Positions 1 through 9,745 of a stretch of 64,000 nt of DNA are shown here, piece after piece. Made by a program: the position numbers and the translations under genes. Origin of the DNA: Pseudarthrobacter phenanthrenivorans Sphe3 (GTDB taxonomy: Bacteria > Actinomycetota > Actinomycetes > Actinomycetales > Micrococcaceae); NCBI RefSeq assembly GCF_000189535.1, contig NC_015145.1:1860001-1924000 (forward strand), in the 5' to 3' direction. Position 1 is the stretch's first letter; the number at the start of each line of letters is the position of its first letter. The notes under the pieces were generated by a model. The model saw only the letters and a list, made by a program, of their open reading frames with translations. It searched no databases and had not been told where the DNA came from.

Positions 1-1755
1 CTCGTTGAGCGGGCCCGGCAGGAGGCCGGCTGGCGGCCCGACCCGCTGGCCGACGCCGTCGCGTTCTCGCTCGGGGAGGACCTCGCCGCGTTCGACCTGC
101 TGCTGCTCGTTCCCCGGGAGAAGCACCGGACCCTGCTCGTCGAGGTCCGCTCGGCGGCGGGGGAGGCCCTCGACCGCCGCGAGGTGGACTGGGCGGCGAT
201 GGTCGGCCCCGCAAACCCCCTGCCAAAGCGCTGGGTCGCCCACGACGGGCCCTGGGCGGAGCCGGTCGAGCTGGCCGGGCGCATGGCTGCGAAGATCGCC
301 GGGGCCGACCGGGACCGGCCGATGCCCGCCCTGATCCGCTGGGAGGAGCTGCCGGAGGGTGCGGCCGCCGTCGTCGTCGGCTGGGGCGAGGAGCACGGCC
401 AGCAGATCCGCGCCCAGCGCTACTGGGTGGTCGCGGCTGCGGGCCTGAGCCGGGCCGAGGTGCGCCGGTACGAGTACGACGAGACGGTCGTCTCCCGCGA
501 CCGGGACGCGCTCGAGACCGGCCTGACGCAGGACCCCTCCGACCACGCCCTGCTCAAGCCGGGGCAGACCTACGACGTCACCGTGGGCTGGACGTACGAC
601 GTCGAGACCGGCGACGAGGTCCCGACGCGGACACCGTCCTTCGCCGACGAGCACACGCAGACCTTCCGGTTCGCGACCGCCCCGGCGTCCGAGGTCCCCG
701 CCGACCTGGGGCCGTGGCTGCTCGACACCAACCCGGGGATGGGCGATGCCGGCGTGTTCTGCCGGGAGCCGCTGCGGATCACTCTCGCCACCCAGAACGT
801 GCTCCGGCTGTTCGATGCCTACGACCACAGGCTCGAGGTGACCGTGCTCGCCGCATCGGGCCACCACCCGGTCCCGCCGGGCGGGGGAGTCGCTGGCCAG
901 GCGCTCGTGCTGCCCGTCGAGGCGGTGCTCGCCGCCGGCTCGGTGCTGCAGCCCAAGGCCAACGCCGTCGTGCTCAATCCGTGGGACCGGGCCGTCGGGG
1001 AGCTCGTGGACGCCCTCGAGTGCATCGAGGCCGGCAACGTCACCCGGGAGGTTGAAGAGATCGTGCTGGCGTACGAGCTCGAGCCGCTGACCGACTACCT
1101 CCTCGATATCCATGCGGTGCCGGCCGGCGGCGCCGGGCCGCGGAAGCGGGTGCACCGGGCGAACTTCACCACCTCCCGCTTTGACGGGCCCGACCATCTG
1201 GCCTCGTGGATCGCGCCGGCGCCGATCGACCACCGCCTGGTCCGCGACGCCGCCCCGCTGGCCGGGCTGCCTGACAGGCCGACCGGGCGGGAGTGGGACG
1301 ACGCCGTGCAGCTGGCCGGGCTGCCCGTCCCGCAGACCCCGTCCGCGCCGGCGGTGCAGGTCTGGTGGTCGGCCGACGCCGTTCCGCAGCCGCTCGCCGT
1401 CGTCATCGAGTGCTCCGAGCAGCTCGTGCGGGAGCGCGTCATGCCGGTCCAGCTGAGCTCGCCGCCCGACGGCGTCGACCCCTCGCACGCGTGGTGGGCC
1501 GCCCGGCCGGCGACCTGGCTGGACGTGCGGCCGGCCGTGACGCCCCCGGACCCGGGGGCCGCCGCAAGCGTCGGGCGGGTGGTCAGCGGGCCCGGCGGCA
1601 CCCGGGCGATGGTGTTGCTGGCCGCGGGGCAGCGCGGCCGGCGCCTGACCCTCGAACTGGTGCAGGCCCCAGACCCGCTCGCGGCCGACCCGGGCCGGGC
1701 CGTCACGATCGTCGACGTGACCCTGACAGGGGCACCGTGGGAGGTGGAGTTCTGA
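1..1755 (+). CDS. Large hypothetical protein, 5' end outside window
   Basis: The frame is open from the first base, so the start codon lies outside the window; 584 residues are visible before TGA. I do not recognise a named domain. The visible part is rich in Pro, Val and acidic residues, has no hydrophobic segment long enough to span a membrane, and shows beta-rich stretches such as FRFATAP and ANFTTSRF. The stop overlaps the start of the next gene by one base (TGATG), so the two are translationally coupled and probably act together. Composition is far more GC-rich than the DNA after 5440. Proteins of this style, large and beta-rich, can accompany phage-tail-like or contractile injection loci, but that is only an impression. 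The reading frame is certain and the function unknown. Confidence 0.75.
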   Translation, partial: LVERARQEAGWRPDPLADAVAFSLGEDLAAFDLLLLVPREKHRTLLVEVRSAAGEALDRREVDWAAMVGPANPLPKRWVAHDGPWAEPVELAGRMAAKIAGADRDRPMPALIRWEELPEGAAAVVVGWGEEHGQQIRAQRYWVVAAAGLSRAEVRRYEYDETVVSRDRDALETGLTQDPSDHALLKPGQTYDVTVGWTYDVETGDEVPTRTPSFADEHTQTFRFATAPASEVPADLGPWLLDTNPGMGDAGVFCREPLRITLATQNVLRLFDAYDHRLEVTVLAASGHHPVPPGGGVAGQALVLPVEAVLAAGSVLQPKANAVVLNPWDRAVGELVDALECIEAGNVTREVEEIVLAYELEPLTDYLLDIHAVPAGGAGPRKRVHRANFTTSRFDGPDHLASWIAPAPIDHRLVRDAAPLAGLPDRPTGREWDDAVQLAGLPVPQTPSAPAVQVWWSADAVPQPLAVVIECSEQLVRERVMPVQLSSPPDGVDPSHAWWAARPATWLDVRPAVTPPDPGAAASVGRVVSGPGGTRAMVLLAAGQRGRRLTLELVQAPDPLAADPGRAVTIVDVTLTGAPWEVEF

Positions 1756-4700
1756 TGCGCGCGCACGACGTGAGGAAGTTCCGGGCCGTGGGCGCACGGC
1801 TCGACTGGCTGGACATCGCCCGCCGCATGCTGCGGGCCGGGCACGGCGAGGGGATCGACGACGCGCTGCTGGAGCGGCTCAAGGAGCGCGGCCCGGATAC
1901 CCGGCTGGCCTGGGGTTGCTCCGCAGACCTGGGCGTGCCACGCGATGCCTTCACGGTGTGGGCCCGGCCGGTGCGGGACCGCCGGCTGCAGGATGCCGGG
2001 CTGGTGGGAGTCCCCGTCGACGAGGGGGAGCTGGTCTGGTGGGAGTCCCCGTCGACGAGGGGGAGCTGGTCTGGTGGGGCGGCGAGGAGGCCGCGCACGT
2101 GCAGGTCCGGTGCCAGGTGCAGGACCCGGTACGGCCGGTCGCGTTGTTCCTGCTGCGGACCGGACTGGAGCCGGCCGGCGCCGTCGGCACGGCCGCCGTG
2201 GCGTCTGCCGGCAGCCCCACCGTGACGCTTACCGCCAGCGCGGGTGCGGCCACCCACGCCGTCCTGGTCAACGCGCACGCCCTCGCGGTGCGGATCCAGC
2301 CCGTGCAGGAGGTGGTCGCCGCCGACGACTGGCAGCCGCTCGAGCGCGTTGGCCTGCCGGTCGACGGCCACGAGCTCGGCGAGTACGTTCCCGACGAGCA
2401 GGGCCTCCTCGTCGCGCCGGCCGCCCCGCCGAAGGCCGCCGCCCAGCGCATCGACCGGGCAGGGGTGCCGCTCGGCTGGTACCCCGTGACTGAGACCGGC
2501 CGGGCCGCCCCGCCGTGGAAGCCGTCGGACCCCGACGGGCTGGTCGAGGAGACCCGCAAGTTCCTCCTGCCCGAGCTGCGGCCGCTCTACGCGTCCGGGA
2601 CAGCCGAGACGGATCAGCACGCGCTCGAGGACCGGCGCGCCGTCGACCCTCCCTCCCGCGCCGACGGCACCGCCGCCGACCAGCCCGCGACCGCCCGGCT
2701 CAAGCCGCTCGCCCTCCTGCTGCTGGCCGCGGGTACCGACCCGGCGGCGAACCTCGCGACGGGTTTCGGCACCGCCTACCGGGCCGCCGACCTGGCGCAG
2801 CTTATGCCCGACCGGCAGGGCGAGCTCGAGTACCTGGTCACCGGGCACTACCGGCGCTCTCTCCTCGGGGACGGCGTCGAGGTAGCGGCGTACGTCCCGC
2901 CGGTGCAGCGGCACGAGGTGGTACCGCCGGTCGTGGACCTGCAGGCTGCGCGGGCGGCGCTGCTGCCGCCCGCGCTCCCCGACGGGCCGTTCCGCGAGGC
3001 GATTGAGGTCAGCTGGCGGCCGGGCCCGCGGCTGGCGACGATGACCGGGCCGGTGGCGCATGCCTTCGCCGGCTGGCGTCACGGCGCGGGGTCTGCCGAG
3101 GACCTGATCCCGGAGCGGCTGCTCGGCGGGTCCCAGCCGCGGGCCATTCCCCGTCCCGACGCCGACGGCACCACCCTGGCCGGCGCGGACCGGCCGAAAG
3201 TGGTTCAGGGCGACCAGGAGCTGCCGGTCGACGGGTCGATCGACCGGGGGTACGGGGTCGCGCAGTGCGACATCTTCGGCGTCTGGTCGCGCTGGGAGGA
3301 CGTGGAGCTGACCACCTCCTCGCCAGGTGTGGCGCCGCCGCGGCTCGCGCACCTGGAGCTCGTGGCCACGTACGCGGGATCCCCGGTCTGCCCCTCGATG
3401 CTGACCGTGAACCTGGCCACGGAGTGGACGCAGCGCACGCCCGCGGCGATCGAGCTGCGCGCGCTGTTCTACCCGATGCCCACCGGCGCCACGCCGCCCC
3501 CGTTCGGGGCGCCGCCGACGCTGCCCCCGCCGGCGCCCAACCTCGGGCTGGCCAGCACCCTCACGTTCACCGGCGACGCGGCCACGGCGTCTGCGGGGAC
3601 CGTGGTGCCGCTGCGCGAGGACGGCTCGGTCGCGCCGGGCTGGGGCGCCCCGGAGCAGGGCGGCGAGGCGCGCTCCTACCGACTCATGGTGCCCGGGCCC
3701 GGCCTGGACTTCGGGGCGGTCTCGCGCTGGGGAGTCCAGGTCTGGGCCCGGCAGACCGCGCCGGGCATCGCCGCCCCCAGCGTCTGGGTGCCCGTGCCCG
3801 GACAACCCGCCACGGCCGTCGCGGGCAGCCCCGTCCCCGCCGTGCCGACGCCCCCGCCGCTGCCGCCCGGGGTGCCGATGGGCAGCACCCCGGATGCGCA
3901 GGGCGTGTCCCACGTGAAGGTGGGCTGGTCAGGACTGGCTGGCCCGCACGTGGACCGGGTCGTCGTCTGGGAAGCCTCGGAGACCACGCTGCGCCAGCGG
4001 CTCGCGCCCGGCAGTCCGCCGGAGCGGACACTCCCGCTCGGCGTCCGGCTCCAGCAGCTGTGGAACCTGTACGACGCCGCGCCCGCCGCCCAGCGCCCCC
4101 TCGGCTTCCGCCGGGCCGCCGAGGTGCCCGCCGTCCCCGCCGCCGCCGACCTGGCCCTTGCCCGGGGGAGCGAGGACATCCACCTGTTCCTCGTCACTGC
4201 CGTCACCACCACAGGGGTCGAGTCGCCCTGGCCGGCCGGGGGAGTCGGCCTGCCCGCGCACGCCCACCTGCAAGCGGTGGCCGCGCCGCGGCTGCGGCGG
4301 CCCGCCATCCCGCTCATCCGGCCTGCCGTCCAGCCCGACGGCAGCCTCACCGTGGCAATTGAGGCGGCCTCGCCGATCCCAGTCACCGCCTTCGAAGTGT
4401 TCGCGACGCGGTCCGAGCTCGCGGCTCGCGACCACCTGACCATGGGGCCGCCGCTGGCCCACGTGCCGGCCAGTGCCGCATTCGACCCGGTGACGGCGGA
4501 TCCGCGGCTGGACCCGATCACCCGCCAGCGGGTCTGGACCGCAGAGTGGTCCGGCGACCTGCCGCCCTCCTGGGAGCCGTGGCATCTGCGGGCCGTCGCC
4601 GTGCCGGAGCGCACGGTGCCCGTCTCCGCGGTCCGCGGCCTGGTGTCGCCGGCCTCGGACGTAGTCGCCGCCGTCGTCCTGCCCCCGGCGGCGCCGCAGC

Positions 4701-5440
4701 TCGACCCGCTGGTCGCGGAGGTGGTGGGGGCCGACCATACCGGGCTTCTGGTTAGGACGGCGACCACCGCCGCGGACCGGGTGGTGCCTGCCGGGTCGCA
4801 TACGGTCCAGGTGACGCTGGGCGCGGTCACCGGTCCGGTCCAGCCGCTCGAGGCGACCGCGCGGGTGGCGGACGAGTCTTCCCCGCCCGACACCACCGCC
4901 GGCCCCGTCGTGCAGCGGCTGCCGCGCGCGGCCGGGCGCACGCCGCTGTTGGTCTGGGGCCGCCGCGGCGACCCGTCGGTGCCGGTCCAGGCAACCGTGC
5001 GCGTGGCCGACCCGTTTGGGCGGGTCGCGGAGCAAACTCTGCTCATCCCCGGCTGGGTCGAGCCGCGGCCCGATCTGACCCTGAAGATCATTGACGTGGT
5101 GCGAATTGCCGGTCGCGGCTATGTTGCGAGCCTGCTGACCAGTGCCGATGCCGCGACCGAACCGCGCCACGTCCTCACGGTCGTCGCTACACTGCCCGGC
5201 AGCATCCCGCCGGACCCCATCAGGCGCCGTCCCTTGCGCGGCTCCTGGAAGCTTCCGGACATTCCGACACGGCGGTCCCCTGTGCCACCACGGGGCGCAG
5301 AGATCATGGCCGTGCGGTCGAGGGACCCGCAGGGGACAGCGATCGGTCTGTGGATACCCGCTGGACGGATCGTCCGCCTTACCGCAGCCATCACCCACCC
5401 CACGGAAGGAGAGGTGAACGATAGCTGGCACCCCGCCTGA
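1755..5440 (+). pseudogene. Large beta-rich hypothetical gene broken by a 35-bp tandem duplication
   Basis: The 5' part opens at ATG 1755 (MRAHDVRKF...) and runs to TGA 2223-2225. The rest continues in the +2 frame to TGA 5438-5440. The switch falls exactly on a perfect 35-bp tandem repeat (2006-2075); 35 is not a multiple of three. Removing one copy joins LVGVPVDEGELVWW directly to GGEEAAHVQV and gives one 1,216-residue protein. Two segments in the C-terminal half (around 3900-4270 and 4290-4650) look fibronectin-III-like, and no catalytic motif is visible. As read, the cell would make a 156-residue fragment. Either the gene is recently inactivated, the repeat is a reversible slippage switch, or the assembly duplicated 35 bases. 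Start is coupled to the upstream gene. Confidence 0.8.
2006..2075 (+). repeat. Perfect 35-bp tandem duplication causing a frameshift
   Basis: Bases 2006-2040 and 2041-2075 are identical. The unit begins GGGAGTCCCC and ends CTGGTCTGGT, and CTGGT also precedes the first copy, giving short homology for slippage. The insertion moves the reading frame by two and splits the gene 1755-5440. Confidence 0.95.
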
Positions 5441-5502
5441 CAGATCCCTCGGAGGGGCAGGGTTTCTGGAGGCCGGAAGTCCATTCCGGGGGGCGACGAG
5501 AA

Positions 5503-5910
5503 TCAGGCAAAGGCCTTATTCACGGTCCATGAGTCTTCATACAGGTGCAGCTTCGTGATCCTGTTGGCCTCGACGTGGAAATGCATGGCGACGGGTGTTT
5601 CAAATGCCCGTCCCGTTGATGCTGAGCTGTTGGCGATGGTTGCCAGGACCACGGCATCGCTGCCGTCCACCAGGATCGAATGCACAACCGCCGAACCTGG
5701 GCCGGCAAACTGCCCCCACATGGTACGGAAGTAGTCGGCCACCTGTGGTTTTTCGGTGCGGGCTCCAATCCAGGGGAGAGCGGGGTTTCCGGGGACGTTC
5801 CAGTCGACGATGTCACTAAAGAGGCTGGCAATAGCGTCGGCATCCTGCCCACCCACTTTCTGGAGGAAGGTCGTGACCAGGGACTGGGTTACTTCGCGAT
5901 TTTGTTCCAT
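5503..5910 (-). CDS. SnoaL-like / NTF2-fold protein
   Basis: A 135-residue single-domain protein of the NTF2-like (SnoaL) type. The N-terminal helix followed by DADAIASLFSDIVDWNVPG and then the A-D-YF-TMW region is the usual layout of these small cone-shaped proteins, which serve as epoxide hydrolases, polyketide cyclases or unassigned binding proteins. The substrate cannot be read from sequence. It is divergent from a TetR regulator at 5967, separated by 56 bp that hold a 28-bp inverted repeat, so it is very likely that regulator's target. No Shine-Dalgarno is present; the start fits a leaderless transcript from TTGACA-17-TATATT. Fold call is fairly sure, role unknown. Confidence 0.75.
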   Translation of the reverse strand: MEQNREVTQSLVTTFLQKVGGQDADAIASLFSDIVDWNVPGNPALPWIGARTEKPQVADYFRTMWGQFAGPGSAVVHSILVDGSDAVVLATIANSSASTGRAFETPVAMHFHVEANRITKLHLYEDSWTVNKAFA

Positions 5911-5959
5911 TTAGTCAAATATAGGAGTTTTGGACTAACCTGTCAAGAACGCTTAGGGT
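5911..5959. promoter_or_regulatory. Divergent promoters and putative TetR operator
   Basis: Minus-strand promoter: TTGACA (5946-5941), 17-bp spacer, TATATT (5923-5918), then 7 nt to the ATG at 5910, consistent with a leaderless mRNA. Plus-strand promoter: TTGGAC (5930-5935), 18-bp spacer, TAGGGT (5954-5959), then 7 nt to ATG 5967, also leaderless. Bases 5911-5938 form an inverted repeat, TTAGTC-AAA against TTAGTCCAAA, covering the minus -10 and the plus -35. A dimer bound there would shut both genes. Confidence 0.7.
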
Positions 5960-5966
5960 GTAGCGC

Positions 5967-6566
5967 ATGGGCAGGCCACGGAAATTCCAGGAGCGGGACG
6001 TCATTACGCTGGCGGGGGAGGCCTTTTCCTCCAACGGATACGGTGGAACCACCATGGACGACCTGGTGCGTGCTACCGGGATCGGTAAACAAAGCCTGTA
6101 CAACGCCTTCGAGGGAAAGCGCGAGCTGTTCCTGCGTGCGCTGAAATCCGATGCGGCCGACGCGGTGGCAGCAGTTGATCAAGCCCTCGGATCAAATGAA
6201 GCAACTCCCTTGGAGCGGATCCGTGCCCACCTGCTCAAGTTGGCCATCACTTTCAGTGCCGGCAGCAGCAGACAGGTGCTGTTCCTGAAGGCAACGGTGG
6301 AACTCGCCGACCGCGACACCGAGGTGGCGCGGTCCGCCCTGGAGGCTTTCCACGAGTTACGGAGGATTTACCGAAACTGCCTAGCGGACGCCCAGGAGAG
6401 CGGCGAACTGGCGGAATCCGCTGACCTGGACGGTTTGGCTTCCTTCTTCCTGGCCGTGACCCGCGGCATGGAAGTCATTGGCCAGGCTGGAGTCCCGCGG
6501 GCGGAGTTGACCACTATCGCAATGACGGCACTGGACAACGTGATCGCGGCAAACGGACCAAAGTAA
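5967..6566 (+). CDS. TetR-family transcriptional regulator
   Basis: A 199-residue repressor with an N-terminal helix-turn-helix at about residues 8-55 (AFSSNGYGGTTMDDLVRATG, then IGKQSLYNAFEGKRELF), the classic TetR layout, and an all-helical ligand-binding half. The ligand is unknown. The gene is divergent from the SnoaL-like gene and shares its control region; the inverted repeat at 5911-5938 is the likely operator, implying autorepression plus control of the neighbour. ATG 5967 lacks a ribosome site but sits 7 nt after a TAGGGT box, so initiation is probably leaderless. Base composition here is visibly lower in GC than the 1-5440 block. Confidence 0.9.
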   Translation: MGRPRKFQERDVITLAGEAFSSNGYGGTTMDDLVRATGIGKQSLYNAFEGKRELFLRALKSDAADAVAAVDQALGSNEATPLERIRAHLLKLAITFSAGSSRQVLFLKATVELADRDTEVARSALEAFHELRRIYRNCLADAQESGELAESADLDGLASFFLAVTRGMEVIGQAGVPRAELTTIAMTALDNVIAANGPK

Positions 6567-6672
6567 CTCGCGCGTTCGGTGGTTTATGGGGCCGGAGTAG
6601 TGCTCAAGTTCCGGGCGTAGCCGGGATCCAAAGAAGAAACTTAACGCCAACACGGAAGCGGAACTATCCACA

Positions 6673-7170
6673 ATGAGCCCCGGCAATTTCTTACTCACGA
6701 CTGAAGTCGTACCTTTCGACGACGGCCGCGCCGTCGAGCTGCGTGGCGCCCTCAGCACCGAGCTGCTGGCCCGTTACGCCACCAAGGAATTTCCCCGCCT
6801 TTCTTCGGTGTCGCGTGCCGCCCTGGACGTTCCCCCGGAGCAAATCCTTGCCACCGTTCTGGTGCTCAATCCGGAAGGAACCGCGCTGGGCCACGCTTCG
6901 CTGAGGCGCCTTGGGGACGAGTTCGAAGTCAAACGAGTCATCGTCCTGCCCGAAGCCCGGGGCAAGGGTGCGGCCACCGTCCTCATGTCCGCCGTGGAAA
7001 GGCTCGCCGTCGAAGCGGGCGCCAGTCGGCTCATCCTGCAGACCGGAGACAAACAGCCAGAAGCCGTGGAACTGTACCGAAAGCTCGGCTATACCCCTAT
7101 CCCGATATACCCGCCATATGACACAGCCATCCCCTTCTCAAGCTGCTTCGCGAAGACATTGCGGAGCTGA
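6673..7170 (+). CDS. GNAT-family N-acetyltransferase
   Basis: A 165-residue single-domain acetyltransferase. The acetyl-CoA pyrophosphate loop is seen as RVIVLPEARGKGAATVLM (about residues 88-105), followed by the usual AVELYRKLGY motif (131-140). Acceptor substrate cannot be predicted. It lies 106 bp after the TetR gene on the same strand, close enough to be cotranscribed, although no other link is visible. The ribosome site before ATG 6673 is weak. Confidence 0.85.
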   Translation: MSPGNFLLTTEVVPFDDGRAVELRGALSTELLARYATKEFPRLSSVSRAALDVPPEQILATVLVLNPEGTALGHASLRRLGDEFEVKRVIVLPEARGKGAATVLMSAVERLAVEAGASRLILQTGDKQPEAVELYRKLGYTPIPIYPPYDTAIPFSSCFAKTLRS

Positions 7171-7319
7171 ATGAGGGCCGGGACGACATTGGCAGGGCGA
7201 TTGCATCATCCGCGATGAATTTGCGTGTTCCCGTGGATCTGGATCGCAGTTTGGACCAGCGAGCTGCGGTTTCTCTAGCGGTTTTCGCCAGGCCTGTCGC
7301 TGCCGGGAGGGCGGCATCC

Positions 7320-8300
7320 TTACTTCACAGGGCCGAAACCTGCGGCAGCGTAGATTAGGTCGATGACCTTCATGTTGGAAACGCTATCGGGGCCCTCAGT
7401 GAGCAACTCCTGGCCTGACTGAAGACCAAGGACAATGGCCTCCAGTTGATGGTCGTAGGTCTCAAGGCCTCGTACCGTCCAGATGCGGTCCAGCCCGTTA
7501 TGGCTCAGGGTGATGGAGTGCCCCCTGGAAGGAAAGACCAGATTCTTGACGACGAGTGTCCCTTGAGTGCCGACCACTTCGAGGGATGAGTTCAGGTGCC
7601 CGGGCTCTTCCAGCATCGCGGATGTGATGAGCGCTGTTGCTCCCGAGGGAAACTGGAGGTCCGCTGCCACGCTGAGGTCCGCGCCAAGGGGATTAAGCGA
7701 CCCGCTCGCCCGGACTACGGTTGGTTCCTCGCCCATGAATGCCCGCACCCAGTGAACCGGGTAGCAGCCGAGGTCCATCAGCGATCCGCCTCCCAGCCTC
7801 GGATCGTGCCGCAGAGACGCCGGATCGAACGGGTTCGAGCTTGAAAAGTCTGCGCTCAGTGTCAAAATCTCCCCGAGCTCGCCGGAGGCCTTGACGGCAT
7901 CGAGTTCCGCGCTGAGAGGGTGGTAGCGGTCATGAAAGGCCTCGATGAGGCGGTGCCCAGTCGACTGCGCCGCTTCCAGCATTTGCGCAGCCTCGTCCGC
8001 ATTCATGGCGAAGGGTTTCTCGCAGAGCACATGCTTTCCTGCTTCCAAAGCGGCGATCGACCACCTGGCGTGCTCGGAAGGTGGCAACGCGTTGTAGACC
8101 AAATCAACGTCGGGGTCGGACATCAACGCTGAGTAATCGCCGTAGAAACGGTCAATCCGATGGCGCTCCGCGAACTGTTGGGCAGACGCTATTCGGCGCG
8201 AGGCTACCGCAACGACCTCGACGTCGGTTCGCCGCCTGGCGGGCCGGATGACGGCCGCAGGCGCGATACCCGCGGCACCCAAAATTCCGATTCTTAACAC
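7320..8300 (-). CDS. Gfo/Idh/MocA-family NAD(P)-dependent oxidoreductase
   Basis: 326 residues. The N-terminal Rossmann fold shows GILGAAGIAP (5-14). The family catalytic-lysine motif appears as CEKPFAMN (93-100), and DLGCYPVHWVRAF lies in the C-terminal substrate domain. Members oxidise or reduce sugars, inositols and related polyols with NAD(P). Initiation is at GTG 8300 with GGAG 8 nt upstream. The gene is divergent from xylA across 194 bp containing the xylA promoter and an operator-like palindrome, so a role in pentose or sugar use is reasonable. Exact substrate unknown. Confidence 0.88.
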   Translation of the reverse strand: MLRIGILGAAGIAPAAVIRPARRRTDVEVVAVASRRIASAQQFAERHRIDRFYGDYSALMSDPDVDLVYNALPPSEHARWSIAALEAGKHVLCEKPFAMNADEAAQMLEAAQSTGHRLIEAFHDRYHPLSAELDAVKASGELGEILTLSADFSSSNPFDPASLRHDPRLGGGSLMDLGCYPVHWVRAFMGEEPTVVRASGSLNPLGADLSVAADLQFPSGATALITSAMLEEPGHLNSSLEVVGTQGTLVVKNLVFPSRGHSITLSHNGLDRIWTVRGLETYDHQLEAIVLGLQSGQELLTEGPDSVSNMKVIDLIYAAAGFGPVK

Positions 8301-8410
8301 TGCATGTCTCCTTGCCGCGGCGCCGGAACGCGCAGTTTATTCGCATTGACCTTTACGAGTATCCCTTTCATGTGGGCGGGCGCCAACCGGACGCGGTGGA
8401 GCGCGGGGCA

Positions 8411-8454
8411 TTGACCCCACGGCATCACGCATATATAGTTCAGGCAGTAAACTA
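8411..8454 (+). promoter_or_regulatory. xylA promoter with operator-like palindrome
   Basis: TTGACC (8411-8416), 17-bp spacer, TATAGT (8434-8439). A 19-bp partial palindrome beginning TAGTT and ending AACTA (8436-8454) overlaps the -10 and the expected start point. Its position and symmetry suit a ROK-type XylR repressor, but no such regulator is in the window. The Gfo/Idh gene on the other strand could be controlled from the same region. Confidence 0.6.
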
Positions 8455-8494
8455 AACCGGGAACTACCGGGACCCCCGACTGCAAGGACGCATC

Positions 8495-9682
8495 ATGACT
8501 CTCTCCCCTACACCGGCTGATAAGTTCACTTTTGGATTGTGGACCGTTGGCTGGACCGGTGCTGACCCGTTCGGTGTCGCCACGCGCGCGGCCCTGGACC
8601 CTGTTGAGGCGGTCCACCGCCTGGCCGAGCTGGGTGCGTACGGCATCACGTTCCATGACAACGACCTGGTCCCGTTCGAGGCCACGGCCTCGGAGCGGGA
8701 GCTGATCCTGAAGAACTTCAAGGCAGCCCTGGCCGAGACCGGCCTGAAGGTGCCCATGGTGACCACCAACCTGTTCAGCCACCCGGTGTTCAAGGACGGC
8801 GGCTTCACCTCCAACGACCGTTCCATCCGCCGGTTCGCCCTGTCCAAGGTGCTGCGCAACATCGATTCGGCCGCCGAGTTCGGTGCTGAGACTTTTGTGA
8901 TGTGGGGCGGGCGTGAAGGCAGCGAATACGACGGGTCCAAGGACCTCGCCGCGGCCCTGGACCGGATGAAGGAAGGCGTGGACACCGCCGCGGCCTACAT
9001 CAAGGACAAGGGCTACAACCTGCGCATCGCCCTGGAGCCCAAGCCGAACGAGCCCCGCGGTGACATCTTCCTGCCCACCGTGGGCCACGGCCTGGCGTTC
9101 ATCGCCCAGCTCGAACACGGCGACATCGTGGGCCTGAACCCCGAAACCGGGCACGAGCAGATGGCCGGGCTGAACTTCACCCACGGCATCGCCCAGGCCC
9201 TGTGGGCCGGCAAGCTCTTCCACATCGACCTCAACGGCCAGCGCGGCATCAAGTACGACCAGGACCTCGTCTTCGGCCACGGCGACCTGACCAGCGCGTT
9301 CTTCACCGTGGACCTGCTCGAAAACGGCTTCCCCAACGGCGGCCCCCGCTACGACGGGCCGCGCCACTTCGACTACAAGCCCTCCCGCACCGACGGCTAC
9401 GACGGCGTCTGGGAATCAGCCAAAGCAAACATGGCCACCTACCTGCTCCTGAAAGAACGCGCCCTGGCCTTCCGCGCAGACCCCGAAGTCCAGGCAGCCC
9501 TGGCCACCTCCGGCGTCGGCGAACTCGGCGAACCCACCCTCGCCGCCGGCGAAACCACCACCGACCTGCTCGCGGACACCACCGCGTTCGAAGACTTCGA
9601 CGCCAACAAAGCAGCCGAACGCTCCTTCGCCTTCGTCCGCCTCAACCAACTCGCCATCGAACACCTCCTCGGTGCCCGCTGA
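8495..9682 (+). CDS. xylA: Xylose isomerase
   Basis: Converts D-xylose to D-xylulose (and glucose to fructose) in the cytoplasm, using two divalent metals in a TIM barrel. The 395-residue length and near-colinear motifs match the short actinobacterial class. [16 protein letters not shown] carries active-site residues, [12 protein letters not shown] holds the metal-binding Glu and the DNA reads on through HIDLNGQRG and [12 protein letters not shown], the metal-site segment. ATG 8495 follows an AAGGA-type site. A strong promoter and operator-like repeat lie upstream and a perfect hairpin downstream (9713-9745), so it is a single-gene transcript. No xylulokinase, xylose transporter or xylR is nearby. 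Confidence 0.97.
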   Translation: MTLSPTPADKFTFGLWTVGWTGADPFGVATRAALDPVEAVHRLAELGAYGITFHDNDLVPFEATASERELILKNFKAALAETGLKVPMVTTNLFSHPVFKDGGFTSNDRSIRRFALSKVLRNIDSAAEFGAETFVMWGGREGSEYDGSKDLAAALDRMKEGVDTAAAYIKDKGYNLRIALEPKPNEPRGDIFLPTVGHGLAFIAQLEHGDIVGLNPETGHEQMAGLNFTHGIAQALWAGKLFHIDLNGQRGIKYDQDLVFGHGDLTSAFFTVDLLENGFPNGGPRYDGPRHFDYKPSRTDGYDGVWESAKANMATYLLLKERALAFRADPEVQAALATSGVGELGEPTLAAGETTTDLLADTTAFEDFDANKAAERSFAFVRLNQLAIEHLLGAR

Positions 9683-9712
9683 CCCTCCGTAACGCACGAC
9701 CCCCATGGGACA

Positions 9713-9745
9713 GCGCCGCCGGAGTCAGTAGCACTCCGGCGGCGC
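9713..9745 (+). terminator. Hairpin terminator after xylA
   Basis: A perfect 13-bp stem, 9713-9725 with 9733-9745 (GCGCCGCCGGAGT and its complement), closed by a 7-nt loop. There is no T-run, which is common for actinobacterial terminators. It begins 31 bp after the xylA stop. Confidence 0.75.

Noticed and set aside
1703..5431. Long minus-strand frames of 736 and 500 codons
   Set aside because: Opposite the GC-rich hypothetical genes, Arg/Gly-rich and without ribosome sites. The plus strand reading explains the one-base coupling and the frameshift logic.
7171..7319. Possible small gene in the gap between the GNAT and Gfo/Idh genes
   Set aside because: No frame with a ribosome site or conserved-looking product could be found in these 149 bp.
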